64,000 bases of DNA, from assembly GCA_022702705.1 (NCBI GenBank), contig CM040429.1, forward strand, positions 109,655,943 through 109,719,942. The letters run 5' to 3'. Positions 22,873-35,545 of the stretch are shown here, in pieces. Each line of letters begins with the position of its first letter. The stretch's first letter is position 1. The stretch comes from Papilionanthe hookeriana x Papilionanthe teres. Its lineage: Eukaryota; Streptophyta; Magnoliopsida; Asparagales; Orchidaceae. A program made the translations under genes and the position numbers. The notes beneath the pieces are model-generated. The model searched no databases and was not told the origin of the DNA. It worked only from the letters and a program-made list of their open reading frames with translations.

Positions 22873-22890
22873 TCCCCAGCGGAGTCGCCA
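22873..22890 (-). promoter_or_regulatory. Primer-binding site of element A, tRNA-Arg type
   Basis: The minus strand reads TGGCGACTCCGCTGGGGA, five bases after the 5' LTR end. Its complement equals the 3' end of plant tRNA-Arg(ACG) with CCA added, as I recall that tRNA. The same 18-mer is in element B at 30638-30655. Use of tRNA-Arg is a Tat/Ogre trait. Confidence 0.85.
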
Positions 22891-22895
22891 GAAAT

Positions 22896-25800
22896 TGTCG
22901 GCATATTTTAGGTTATGTGTTTTATTTTGAAAAGGGGGTGGCCTACAAAAATTGTCGGTGAATTTTAATTTAATTTAAACAAATAATTTGAAAAGTAGTA
23001 TTTGATTTTGAAAATAATTTTTAAATTTGAAGATTTTAAGATATGAAATCAAGCTGATCTCACATCCCGAATAGTTTATATAAACGAGCACCGCACCACT
23101 AAACCGTGTATCTATCTCGAAGAATAGACACTACTTGCTTGATGATGGGGCTCGATTAAATAAACTAGGAGATTTGTGACATCCATTTGGTCCGCGAACC
23201 AATTTTATAAGCCGACAAATTCCCTCGTTTAATATGAAAACATTAAACAGGGTTTATATTACCCAGGTTCTTAAAATTCCCTATAAAGGCAAGCCCCTAT
23301 AGTTAATTACATCTTAAGCGACGGGAATCACCTAAGAAAACTCTCGATAATAATCGATAGTTCTGCTCTCAAGAATTTCGAAGTTTAAGTTTTCAAGGGA
23401 TTGAATTTTGGAAATTCAATAGGGAATGGATCAAATTTGGAACATTATATCTTGGGAATTCAAAGGAGGAAAGGTAGGAGAAATCACAGATTCGAAGCGA
23501 ACTTCGGTAATTTCCCGACTATCCTATTGTTTGGCTTGAATTTAGGAAAGTCCTAATGTTTATTTAATATTTTGATCTTGCCAATTTTAATTAATTTGGA
23601 CTTATATTTGTATGATAAAATCATACAAATAGCCTTGAAGATGTGAGGGTTTATGTCGTATCGGACGACTATCTCGGAATCCTAAGACCGGTTAGGGCTT
23701 AATTTACATAATATGATCATGCAAATGCCTAACGAAGAGTTGAGGATTTATGTTGCACTAGGCAAGCTACCTCAAAGTCCTATGGCTTGGTTATTTAATT
23801 CTAAGAAAGTTTTCTTGAAGTAGACTCGGATTTTCGTCGATGACGATGGCCGTGCTGCCCACCATGCTCCGAGCTCCTTGTTGTTGCAGAGGTTTAGTTT
23901 TAGAAGTCATAAATCGGGAGATGAGAAAAGTGTTCTGGTTTAGAGAAAATCTTAAAATCCAGGTGTTTTTAATATTTTAATTAAACAAATCTTAAAGTTG
24001 ATTATAACAACACCGGTTAAGATCCCACGGTTCCATCCTTCCGGCATCGTTATTTTTATCGGATTCACTTAGTCCAGATGAATTTGCTAAACTCAACTGA
24101 ATGAGTTGCACACTTTCATTTAGACAGTGGGAAATCCCGTTAGCAACACGTAGGTTACATCATCCGAGGTATTCCCGATCATCCAACAAGACGTTTTAAT
24201 TTAGTTGTAGTTGTAGTTTTGTTGTTCTGTTTGTGATTAAATTTTGAGTTGTCTTATATTTTGAAATGTTGTGGCGGTGAATTTTATCTTTTAATGACTT
24301 TTAATTTAGTTTTGGTTTCAGTTTTAGGGACTATCCTAAAGGTGTGGGTTTTCATGCAACAATTGTTTATCATGCAAGAAAAGTAAATGCGATGCGATTA
24401 AATAAATTGCAATAAGGTAAATTGCAATAAAAGCGTACCTGGAGGGTCTTCCCGTCATCCCAAGCTGCACTTAAAACACAATTAGAATAGTTAAGCATTT
24501 AAAGCAAGTTCCTAGGTAAAGGCTAAGGGAAGGGTTATGGTTTTCTACCAAGTTCCTAATCCTATAGCTAGTCACCTCCTATGACGTCTAGAGTTCTTGT
24601 ATTTTAGTTTGAGGACGATTTTCTTCATCGAAGAACAACTAAGTTCAATTGTTCTTATAAATATCCTATCATATCGAGGAAGTGCTTAAGACGAATCTTA
24701 AACATCTTTTCAATATTTCTAGGATTGTTTTAAGTCCAAGAGAATTTAATTATACAAATGAATTAATCGTCCGGGAGTTCAAGTTTGTTGTCTTCTCAGT
24801 GAACTAGGACATTTGAATATCCTATGAATGAAGTAACACTTCACTTAACGCTCCTTTTAAGAGTTATGACATCGCGAGCTTTTGAGGGCAAATGGATGTT
24901 CAAGTGGTTTATGATTTAATTTTAGTTAATGGATTTAAGTTTGGAATAGTGTTCAAGTTGTTTTAGATTTACTTTTGAATTCTTTATGTCTTAAGTGATG
25001 TTATATTTAATTCAATTTAATTTAATTTAATTTAATTTGACTTAATTTTAATTTAATGTGGTTTAATTTAATTTAATTTAAGTTAATTTAATATAATATG
25101 ATTTAGCTTAATTTAATTTAATTTAATTTAATTTAATTTGATTTAGTTTTAATTTAATTTAATTTAATTTAATTTAATTTAATTTAATTTAATTTAATTT
25201 ATTTAATTTAATATGTTTTAATTTAATTTAATTTAATTTGATTTAGTTTTAATTTAATTTAATTTAATTTAATTTAATTTAATTTAATTTAATTTAATTT
25301 AATTTAATTTAATTTATATTTTAATTTAATTTTATTTTTAATTTTAATTTAATATTTTATTTTTTATGTTTTAAAGATGATTTAATTTTAATTGTTAAAG
25401 TATTAATTTAATTGAAATTTTAAAAGGATTTAATTTAAATAATTTAACTTTAATTTAATTCAATAATTACGTCTTTTAGCATTTTAAATCTTAAGTTTGA
25501 ATTATCACTTTAATTAGGAATTAAATATTATTGAGATGATTAATTTAGGGATTCTTAAATTAAAGAATAAATCTCTTCCTAATGACATCCCTATTTTAAT
25601 AATTACAATTTTTTATTCTTCCCAAATTTAATTAATTGTTTTATTAAAGTTTATTTTAATTATTTTTGAATTGTTTAATAGGTTTCTACCCTTTAATTAT
25701 TTAAATTTCAATCATCCAAATCAGATTAAAATCAAATATTTTACTCTTTCATTTTATTAAGCCTAAAGTTTTAATTAAGGGTTAAAATTTTAATTACCAT

Positions 25801-28152
25801 TTTGCCCTTCAAGCTTAATAATTTCATAACTCACTAAATTGAGCTCAAATGAATTTGAAATTTTTATGTGACTTCACTCATATGTCAATAAAGACATTAG
25901 AGGAGAAAATGTGATTTTTCTGTATTTAATTTATTTATATAATTATTTTTGGTGGAAAATAAGGATTTCCAAGGAAAATTTAATAATATGACCAAGGAAA
26001 AGTTTCTATCCTTAAGAAAATTAGAGAACATTCCTAATGACCAGAGGACCACTTGGACCAATTTTGGTGATTTTTTGAATTATATTATTTTTTTTATAAT
26101 TATTTTGAGTTTTGGAGTATTAATTAATTTAAAAATAAAATGAAGGTTGAAAATTGAATTTTATATTTTTAAAAAATCTCTCTGATATCAAGGAAATCAG
26201 AGAACCAATTTTCATAATTTTCTGATTTTTATTTGATTTATTAGAATTATTTTAATGAAAATACTAGAAAATACATTTTTTTTATTTTAAAATTACCCTA
26301 GGGCTTTAAAATTTAATAACTCATCATAGAGACCTAGGAAAAATATGGGGTTTGTTCCTAAGTGACTAAAATTCAAAATGTGACATTTTGGTGAATTTTA
26401 TTATTTTTGTGATTTTTATTATTTTTTAATTATTAAAATATTAAAATAATGCAAAAAATTAACTTTTTTAGAAAATTGAAATTTTAATTTTCTTGAATTC
26501 CCCTGATATCAGAGAAGCTCCAAAACCAATTTGGTGAATTTTTGAAAAGTATTTTGAAAGTTATGAATTTTCAAAGTTTAAATTGGCTAAATGGCTTAAT
26601 CAACCCATTTGAGTAGAGCTAACCAAGTCCAATTGACTTCAAATTTTTATGGTGGGTTCCTCTGATCCTAAAGGTCAGTGGAGAATTGATTTCAAGTCAA
26701 TTTGATGCATGATTAGCTCTAATTAATTAAAGACCTATTTAGGGTGTTTAAGCCAATTAGGGTTATTCCAAGTGAATTAATTCAAAACCTATTTTTCCTA
26801 GGGTCCTGTGGTCATAAGAAACATCACCAAATTTTCCTAGAATTTATTTCACAACATGCTAATTATTGAATTTAAAATACTCAAAACAGTAACATGAATT
26901 TGAAAAATCAATAACTTCTCATAGGGATGGCCTCTGACTTTGGAAAATTCTAGGAATGTTCCCAAATTCAGAGGCTTCAAAAGCCCTATGGTCTCATGCC
27001 ATGGTGAATTTTCTATATGCATGGAGAATTAAAACAATGCAGAGGGTAAATAAATCATTAAAAATAAAATACTTGATGAAATTAAATGATTTCTTTTCCA
27101 CATTCTTAGCCAAAAGTGAAATTGGATCCAAATGTCAATCAAATTGGACTTGGATTTGGTCTAGATTGGTGTTGGGGATGTTGAATTGAAGTTTAGAATT
27201 GAATTGGACCAGAATTTGGGTCGATCGGATAGGTTTGGTTTGACATTGGGTTCACTTTGGGTTAAAATGGGTCAAATTGGGGATTTTGACAAACGTGGGG
27301 TAAATTGACAAAATTGGCCCATGGTGTAGTTGAATAAAATGAAATTGGGAATATTTGGGATTTTCTGGAATTTTCTGGGAATTTTTTGAATTTTTGGATT
27401 TTTTGGCTAAGAGGGGCATTTTGGGTATTTGGAGGGTATTGGGGGTATTTTTGGTATTTTTGGCTATTGATGATCAATTTGATTGGTGAGGAAATGTTTA
27501 GGATTGGTCTTGAGGATTTTTGGGAGATTTGGAGATCTTAGAAAATTTTTGGGTAGTTTCAAGGGTATTGGGTAGACTAGGCGGGTGTAGGGTCCCGGGG
27601 GTCAAAATCGAAAATTTGGAAAATTGAAGATTGGGTGAATGTAAGTGGAATGAAATCATTTTGGTTGAGCCATGAATCCATATCAAGCCCACATGAGCCA
27701 TGAAGGGACTCATTTGAGGCACCCACTATGTTGTTCCTAACCTCTGCGCGAGGGCTTAGGGGTTAAGGACCATCCATGTGAATCACCTTCATGAGTCAGG
27801 AGGTCAAATTGGGTATGGGTGTGTTTTTAGGAGGTGTGTGAAAGTGTAGTGTATAGGTGTAGTGTGTGTGTAAGTCAGCCCCTTCACCAGACCAGGCCAC
27901 CCAGGGCAGTCCTAAGGCCAAAGAGTCCTATAGGAACTCATCCTTTAAACTTCCACATTTGATCTCAACCCTCTAGGTGATTAGGGGTCTACAATCAAGT
28001 TTGTGGAGTTTGCGGGGAGTTAGGAAGTGGTTTGAATTTCTAAGTGGTGGGTCCCAATTCTAATCCTCTAGGATAGTCAAAGGAAAAGCCTAAGGCTAGA
28101 TCCTAAGTACTAAAAAGAAGGAGAGAATACCTCATCAAAAATGAGGTCAACA
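22896..28152 (-). repeat. Element A 5' LTR, 5.26 kb, internally deleted
   Basis: It has the same ends as the 3' LTR and near-identical sequence, but about 2.2 kb is missing at a junction near 27104, where CCACATT is followed directly by CTTAGCCAAAAGTG. The lost part contains the GC-rich block and the TATA-like site, so this copy probably cannot start genome transcription. It is followed on the right by the duplication CATAC. No genes are supported within it. Confidence 0.92.
25000..25335. repeat. AATTT microsatellite in A 5' LTR
   Basis: This is the allele of the array at 4535-4870 in the sister LTR. It has the same unit but a different pattern of interruptions and run lengths. Confidence 0.9.
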
Positions 28153-28258
28153 CATACCAATCGAAAGCTATTCCTGACAGGCTGCTGACAAACTAACGGA
28201 ACAATAGCGCTTCACTTCCTCCTTTATTGCAATAGCTGGCTCTGAAGTGCGCTATATG

Positions 28259-29944
28259 CTACCGAGGGTTTCCTATTTTATCGAACGTTTTGAAGGTCGG
28301 TGGCACGAAGCCTTTGGGGTAAGGTACAACATCAAATTCCTCTGGGTAGGGTCTACCCTTTGAAACTGATGCTCCGCCTTTGGACTGGGCCAAGGCCTCC
28401 CGAACTTGTTGTTCGACAATTTGCTTAAGATCCTTTTCTGGTAGACTCGGGGTTGAATCCTTCTTCGGAAGCTCATTCTCATTGGCAGAGGTGACCTCTC
28501 TTCTTTCATCGGCGATGTGTATTATCTCAGGCTGATTGATTTCTGGAGATGCTGTCGGACGTGACTGAGATTGTCCATGCAATGTGGCCATGGTAGTCAT
28601 AGCGGCGGTCATCTCCTCCACTCTCTTTTCCAATCGGCTGATCACTTCGTCTCTAGCGGACACGGCTCTTTGAAGCTCTTCTATTGCGTCCTCCTCACGA
28701 GGAGCTTCATGCGCAGAAGCTGTGGCCCTGGTATCGACCATGTTAATTTCCATGAATTCATCATCCAAGTAATCTAACATGTGGAGATCCTCGTTATCGG
28801 CCTCCAATCCTTGCTCCCCAGTTAATTCTGAAATCTCTTCACGAATTTTCTGAATTCTATCTTCCATCGATCCTTCTTCTGTCATTGACTCTGAAGCAAC
28901 AGGAGTGGTGACGATAGGAGTGTCGGACTTATAATCCGTTTGATGATTTGTAGACTTCTCGAAGTGGACAGGTGTAGCGACTTTCGGTAACCACACTCTC
29001 CTCTCGAGAATTGATGCCTCGGGATGGAATGTCTCAGCGGGGACATCAGGACCAAAAGAGGAAGTGTGCTCCCTAGAGTGCAGACCGTGTACAAAGGAAA
29101 GTAATCCTCTCTTCCTTCTCGGGAGTTCTTTGGGTGGCATTCTTGGACCTAGCGGAGACTTAACTGGTCTTCGTATCGCGGGCGTCGAATCGGTGGTAGT
29201 TGTCTCAACACACTTTCCCAAACGGTGCTTGACAGAAAACCTGCTAGGCTTCTCCATTTTCAAAATTTCCTTTTTCACTTCTGGGGATATTGCACATCCC
29301 ATCCTTTTAAGAAGCTTGGCAACAGAACATCTTTCTAATTCAGCCAATCTCCGTAGAAGAGTATGAGCTCGAGTGATGGGTGTGGGCTTCTTTCCCTCCT
29401 CATCACGACTGTACGGTGCTGGAAGCGCAGCGACAATCCTATGGAGACTTTCATTTCCAGTAGTACCAGCTAACGGGTGGAACCTACTACCTCGGAGGAG
29501 AGGAGAGGTATTTGGTAAACCGAGTTCCTCCTGCTGAGGAATCTCATCAATCACTGGCAAACTTGCAGCTTGTGCCTTGGCGGCCTTACGAAGCTTCCGG
29601 TTGCGGTTCCTCTTTTGGGATTTTGTCAGCGGGGGAACCTTGGAACTGGAACCAACCTCAAAGATAGACGGCGGGGCAAGGAAGACATTTTCAGGATCCT
29701 CCTCGCGCAGAATTTCTTTCCCTTTGGCAGACGGGGAAGTAGGTATTGTAACGGCGAAGCCGGAAGCAGTGGAGGTGACGACTCTCCTTATCACAGAGCC
29801 AACTGGTTTGACGGGGACATCGATCATCTTCACCTTCTTAGTAGAAGGGAAGTCTTCATGGGAATTCAGATCGAACTCTGCAGATGGTTCTTGTACTTCA
29901 GGGGCGGCAACTTTCAGGACCACGAACGGGGCTTTTCCAAGCAC
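28259..29944 (-). pseudogene. Element B N-terminal gag extension, 561 codons open
   Basis: This is the longest open frame in the window, and it has no ATG at its open end. In A the homologous protein starts further upstream, and in B a TAG just above 29944 cuts off that N-terminus. Parts in order are a polar N-terminus, a Lys/Arg patch (RNRNRKLRK, near residue 115), GSRFHPL, a basic region, an acidic segment ending DDEFMEINMVDTRA, a probable coiled coil (residues about 415-455, EELQRAVSARDEVISRLEKR), and the start of the Retrotrans_gag domain (YPKGFVPPTFKTFDKIGNPR). A frame change then precedes the A insertion. No domain is recognised before the gag core. It matches the extra frame upstream of gag in Ogre elements. 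Confidence 0.7.
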
Positions 29945-30394
29945 GACTTCAAACTCACTGAAGCCGGCTCCAAACTAAATTAACGACACTGCGAGACGAG
30001 CCTCACGGGAAGAGGGCAGGTCGCAGGAGAAAGTCAGTTAAGGGGTTGACATTTTGACTGTCAAAAGAAACGTTCCAAGATTTAGGAAGGGCCAAAGATC
30101 TTGTCATCATAGTATGAACACTATGAAAAAGATCGTTCTGTGAACTGGGTAAAATTTTTTATTTCATTTAATAAATTATTATTTTCTCTTATCATATTTT
30201 GTTCTTCTTTTTCTTTTATTTTCTTTTAGATTTTCATGTGTTTGTTTTAAATGATATTTAGGAATTTAAAGGTCGATTAACTTGCCGAAGGTAAAAAATT
30301 AAATCCAATAGACAGAAGAAAAAGGTGAAGCAAAGGACTCTGCTCTGGATCCCTTTTCACAACGCACGTTGCCCAAGTGGAATTAATCCACCAA

Positions 30395-30412
30395 CACACC
30401 TATTGGGGGTCC
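30395..30412 (-). other. Leader copy of the polypurine-tract complement (element B)
   Basis: The + strand reads CACACCTATTGGGGGTCC, an 18-nt perfect complement of the sequence beside the 3' LTR in elements A and D. Its position in the leader between primer site and gag matches element A (22633-22650). Its presence in two separate elements argues against chance. Confidence 0.65.
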
Positions 30413-30637
30413 GACCCCACAAGATCAAAAGAAAAATCCTAAGGATCCCTGAACCTCTCTGTTTAGGAGTGGCTAAACAGATGGTCCTGAAATCCAGGAG
30501 AGTTGATCACACTTTCCTAAGAAAGAAATGGGTAAAGTACGTCAACGGAAAAATGGTAGTTTGATCCACTAAGGGCATGGACTTACTACCGATTTATGAA
30601 AGCAAAACCATCTGATCAAAATGGAGAGAGGAACTAG

Positions 30638-30655
30638 TCCCCAGCGGAGTCGCCA
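30638..30655 (-). promoter_or_regulatory. Primer-binding site of element B, tRNA-Arg type
   Basis: The 18-mer is identical to that of element A (TGGCGACTCCGCTGGGGA on the minus strand), again five bases from the LTR end (AAAAC spacer). Confidence 0.85.
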
Positions 30656-33239
30656 AAAACTGTCGACATATTTTTAGGTTGTGAGTTTAATTGAAATTGT
30701 CAGAGAATTTTTAGATTTTAAATTTAATTTAAGTATATATATATAATTTGGAAAGTAGCATTTGATTTTGAAAATAATTTTAAGTTTGAAAATTTTAAGA
30801 TATGAAATCAAACCGATCTCACATCCCAAATAGTTTATATAAACGAGCACCGCACCACAAACCGTGTATTTATCCCGAGAAATAGATGCACTGCTTGATA
30901 ATGGAGCTCGATTAAATAAACTAGAAGATTTGTGACATCCGTTTGGTCTGCGAACCAATTTTATAAGCCGACAAGTTCCCCTGCTTAATAAAATGGAATT
31001 AAGCAGGGTTTATATTACCTGGGTTCTTAAAGTTCCCTATAAGGGCAAGCCCATATAGTTAACTACATCCTAAATGACGGGAATCATTTAAGAAAACTCT
31101 CGATAATGATCAGTGGTTTTGTTCTCAAGAATTTCAAAGTTCAAGGTTTTCAAAGGATTGAATTTTAGAATTTCAATAGGGAATGGATCGAATTTGGAAC
31201 AGTTTATTTTAAGAGTCCAATAGAAGAGCGGTAGGAGAAGCTGGAGATCCAAGAAGAATCTTGGCAATTTCCCAAATTATCCTATTGTTTGGCTTCAATT
31301 TGGGAGTGTATTTAATGTTTCATCCTGCCTGTTTTAATTAATTAGGATTTATATTCGTATGACACAATCATACAAACAGCCTTGAAGATGTGAGGGCTTA
31401 TGTCGTACCAAACGGCTACCTCGGAGTCCTAAGACCGGTTAGGGCTTAATTTGCATAAGACAATTATGCAAATTCCTAACAAAAAGTTAAGGATTTATGT
31501 TGCACTAGGCAAACCACCAAGAAGTCATATGGCTTTGTTATTTAATTTCTAAGAAAGGTTTAGCTGATGTAGATCTGAGTTTTGCTGACGATGATGACCG
31601 TGCTGCCCACTATGCTCCAAGCTCCTTGTTGTTGCAGAGGTTTTGTTTTAGAAGGTGGAAAATCAAAAGATGAGAGAAGTGTTTTGGTTTAGAGAAATCT
31701 TAAAATCCAAGTGTTTTTTAATGTTTTAATTAAAACAAATCTTAAAGTTGATTATAACAACACCGGTTAAGATCCCACGGTTCCATCCTCCCGGCATCGT
31801 TATTTTTATCGGATTCACTTAGTCCAGATGAATTTCCTAAACTCAACTGAATGAGTTCCACACTTTCATTTAGACCGTGAGAAATCCCGTTAGCAACACG
31901 TAGGTTACATCATCCGAGGTATTCCCGATCATCCAACAAGACGTTTTAATTTAGTTAAAGTTGTAGTTTTTGTTATTCTGTTTGTGATTAAATTTTGAGT
32001 TGTTTTATATTTTGAATGTTGTGGCGGTGAATTTTATCTTGTGTTGATTTTAATTTAGTTTTGGGTTTCAGTTTTGTGACTATCCTAAAGGTTTTCAGTT
32101 TTCATGCAGGGTGACATTCTTGTTTAACATGCAAGAGAAGTGAAGTACAGTACATGTAAGTAAATTGCATCAAAATATAAATGTACCTGGTAGGGTCTTC
32201 TCGTCATTCCCATACGAAACTTTAGTATTGCATTGCATGTATGTGTTTATAGTTTTGCAGAAATTAAAGCATGCTAGAAAACAGAAAGAAGTAGGACTAA
32301 CAAGCAGTAACTACTTAATCCTATGATGTGTATGTAATGTCCTGGTTTTCTACCAAGTCCTATGATATCTATGAGAATTTGTATGATGTGTTTCAGTGAA
32401 CTTTGTTAATTTAATTGAGGATGGTTTCGTTAAGCAGACATATTAAGTTTAATAGACCTCTAGGGTATCCAAAAGGTCAAAGAAGGATGCAGGTCCATGC
32501 TTCCCTCTCACAGCCTGGTGAAAAGTCTCGAGCTCATTTAAACTTATTATGTTGCTTAACAACTCATCCTACCTATACCCTTATGCTTAATGAGCACTGG
32601 TGTTCGGGTAGGTTGGGGCAGATGGGTTTAGGTGTGGTTTGGATTTGGATTGGTGGCAATTGGTAGTTTGATTTGGACTTTTGGGAGTGCTATCTTGAGT
32701 TTGTAATTTTATTTGTGGAAGATTTGCTTGAGTTTGTGCTTGGATTTGGTTTGGTTTATGTTTGGGTTTGGTTTTGGTTTAAGTTTTGGTTTGGGTTTGG
32801 TTTAATTTTGGTTTGATTTTGGTTTAAATTTGAGTTTGGAATGTGGATTGGGAAGTTTGTGTGGATATCAGGTAAAATTTGGGTTACTCCATGCATTCAC
32901 TAAGCATAAGGGTATTTTTATTATGTTTTCTACACCAAGTTGTGATTTCCTAGGAGTCTTTATGAAGGGAAAAATGAACCATGCCCCAGGAGGCCTATCT
33001 TAGGTTTGATTGTTATCGTGTTGGAATTGTATTGTGGTTGAGACTGTTGTTGTATGTTGTGATTGTTGTGTTGTGTGTAATTGTTATGTGTGTGTTGTTA
33101 TTGTATTATGTATGTTATTGTTTTGTTTTGTTTTTGTCTTATGTTATCATTTTATGTTATTATTGTTATTTATTATTTATGTGTTATGTTATTATTGTTA
33201 TTTATTATGTGTTGTTTAAAATTATTATCTTTTATTTGT

Positions 33240-34110
33240 AATTGAAATTATTATTATCTTTATTATTTATTTAATTTATTATCTTATTTAATTCATTGTG
33301 ATTTATTTACTTTATTATCATTTATTTATTAATTAATTGTTATTAATTTTATTTAATTAATTTATTGTTATTTATTTGTTTTATTTAATTAATTGATTTT
33401 TATTTTATCATTTTATTTCACTTTAATTTATTTAAATTATTATTTTTGGTTTTCATTTAAATTATTTTATTATTTAATTTAATTTAATTAAGTGTAAATT
33501 ATTATTTAATTTAATTTAATTTAATTTATTTAACTTATTTTATTTAATTTATCATTTATTTACATTATTTATTTAATTTATTTAATTTGTTTATTTAATT
33601 TATTTAATTTAATATTTATTTTTACTATCATTTAATTTAATATAATTTGATTTATTTAATTAATTTAGTTTAATTTAATTTATTATTTATTTACATTATC
33701 ATTTAATTTTAATTTAATATTCGGTTTTCATTAATTTATGTAACTTAATTTAATTTATTTAATTTATTTAATTTAATTTAAATTACTTATTTATTTACAT
33801 TATCATTTAATTTAATAAAATTTTGATTTATTTAATTTATTTAATTTAATTTAAACTCGTTATTTATTTAATTTTTTTCGGTTTAATTAATTAATTATTA
33901 TTTAATTTAATTTAATTATTATTTAATTTATTTTATTTAACTTAATTACTCTTTAATTTTATTTATTTAATTACTATTTAATTTGTTAAATTTAATTCAT
34001 TATTCATTTATATTATTTAAATTATTTTTTCAATTTATGTATATATGTTATTATTTATTTTTATTATCCCTTATTAGTTATTTTATTTTAATTAATTATA
34101 TGTACATTTT
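33240..34110. repeat. AT-rich low-complexity tract in B LTR
   Basis: About 870 bp is made almost only of TTTA/ATTT/AATTT words in irregular order. It is an older, decayed counterpart of the AATTT microsatellites in A. No gene is seen. Confidence 0.85.
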
Positions 34111-34411
34111 TATTACTTAAATAGTATTGATTTATCATTATTTATTTATATCATTTCTTTACATTATTTATTATTATCATTTTTTTATTATTTATTTATT
34201 TATAAGACTTTTCATTTTCTCTCTCTCAATTATTCTTTTCTTTATTATCATTTATATTAAGTTATTATTTTTTAAAATGATTATTTACATATATATATTT
34301 ACATTTTAAAAGGCCATTTTTATTTATTTATTTTCATTATTTATTTAGGTTTATAGTTATTTATTTTATTATTTATTTTTATCATACTATTTTTTATTTT
34401 TTACTTTAATT

Positions 34412-34414
<3 letters not shown>

Positions 34415-34467
<53 letters not shown>
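34415..34467. repeat. (AT)n dinucleotide run
   Basis: An uninterrupted AT alternation of about 53 bp lies within the B LTR. Such runs can extrude cruciforms and are often length-variable. Confidence 0.95.
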
Positions 34468-34472
<5 letters not shown>

Positions 34473-35193
34473 TATTTATTTAGTTTTTTATCAATTCTAT
34501 GATTTATTTTACTTATTCATTTAGTATTTTTAGTGAGTTATTTTATTTAAAATTTAGTATAGTTGTTTTATTAGAAAAGTTATTATTTAGTTTATTATTA
34601 TATCATTTATTTTTCTTCATGTTTATATTTCATTTTGCTTTTGTTTTACTTTTATTTCCTTTATGTTATGTTTATTTCTTTTTACTTTTCATTTCCTTTA
34701 TGATATATTTATTTCTTTCAAATTTTAAAACTTATTTTTTTAAGTTAGTGAAACTAGGTGGTAGATTTGTAAATATTTAACATTAGCCATATAACTTTGA
34801 ATAAAAAGAATTTCTAAACCTATGCATGGATAAAATTTAAATAGCATGAAGAAGGAACAACCTACACATAATTTTTGAAAACATACATGGAGAGATTTAA
34901 AAAAAAACTAAATTGGTTTGCATGAAAGATAGCCTTAAGGCTAATCATGAAAAAAAAAAAATCAAAAAAGCATGCATGGAGATTAAATGACTTGCAAATA
35001 AATTTGAAAACCTTTGTAAAGGAAGAAGAACACTAAAATTATGCATGTATGTATGGATCTTAAACTAAGCATGAGAAGGGTGAGGAAATTTTTAAAGCTT
35101 AAGTGTTCACAAAATAAAAGGGAGGGGGAAGAAACTTACCTTGATTTTGGGGAGTTGATGGAAGGAACTTGAAGAGAGGGATGCCTTGTTGAA

Positions 35194-35545
35194 GCTCACA
35201 GCTAGGAAGGGTTTTGGGTGGATGTGGCTTTGCTTGGAAGAAGGAGAGGAGGAGGAGGAGGAGAGGCTCACGGCTAGGAGGGAATTTTTGGGGGGTGGAA
35301 TGGTTAAGTGTAAGGGTGTAAGTGAGTGTGTAAGGGTGTGTGAAGTGGGATTATTGTGGGATTTTTGGAGGGAGGCTCACGGCTAAGAGTAAATGGGGGG
35401 AGTGAGGGAGAGGTGAGGGAGAAATATGGTGGAGATATGGCGGAGGTAAGGTGATAGGGTGAGGTGGCGGGTAGGGTGAGGGAGAGGTAAGGGAGAGGTG
35501 AGGGAGAGGCATGGAAGTAAGGTGAAGGTAAGGAGGGAAGACTTT
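35194..35545. repeat. GA/G-rich block with three GGCTCACGGCTA repeats in B LTR
   Basis: Three imperfect copies of GCTCACGGCTAGGAG occur at about 35194, 35265 and 35374. They are followed by a purine-rich run of GGGAGAGGTGAGG words (35398-35515), including GGGTAGGGTGAGGG, a possible G-quadruplex. On the element strand this is a CT-rich tract, which plants often have in core promoters. It occupies about the place where A and D carry their GC-rich block. Confidence 0.6.

Larger units (their letters stand above)
2429..28152 (-). mobile_element. Element A: full-length Tat/Ogre LTR retrotransposon, about 25.7 kb
   Basis: A is a complete nested element with two LTRs (2429-9927 and 22896-28152), a tRNA-Arg-type primer site, gag, protease, RT, RNase H, an extra RNase H, integrase and a 3' AlkB-like frame. 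It is flanked by an identical 5-bp duplication, CATAC (2424-2428 and 28153-28157), the size Gypsy integrases make. The extra RNase H, the tRNA-Arg primer, the long frame before gag, the very long LTRs and the tandem 3' region are traits of the Tat/Ogre lineage. The two LTRs are very similar by eye, so the insertion is fairly young, yet all coding frames are broken. Some of those breaks may be assembly errors. Confidence 0.93.
28153..30660 (-). mobile_element. Element B, 5' internal segment (gag N-terminus, leader, primer site)
   Basis: This is the continuation of element B to the right of A. It starts with the second CATAC and proceeds, in reverse, through the gag core start, a 561-codon frame, a 5' leader and the tRNA-Arg primer site, ending at the B 5' LTR (30661). 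Together with 1-2428 it reconstitutes the order expected from elements A and D. Confidence 0.88.

Noticed and set aside
33000..33240. Hydrophobic + strand frames resembling membrane proteins
   Set aside because: They are Leu/Val/Tyr/Cys-rich only because the DNA is made of TTGTT and TTATT words. There is no gene structure and no conservation in A or D.
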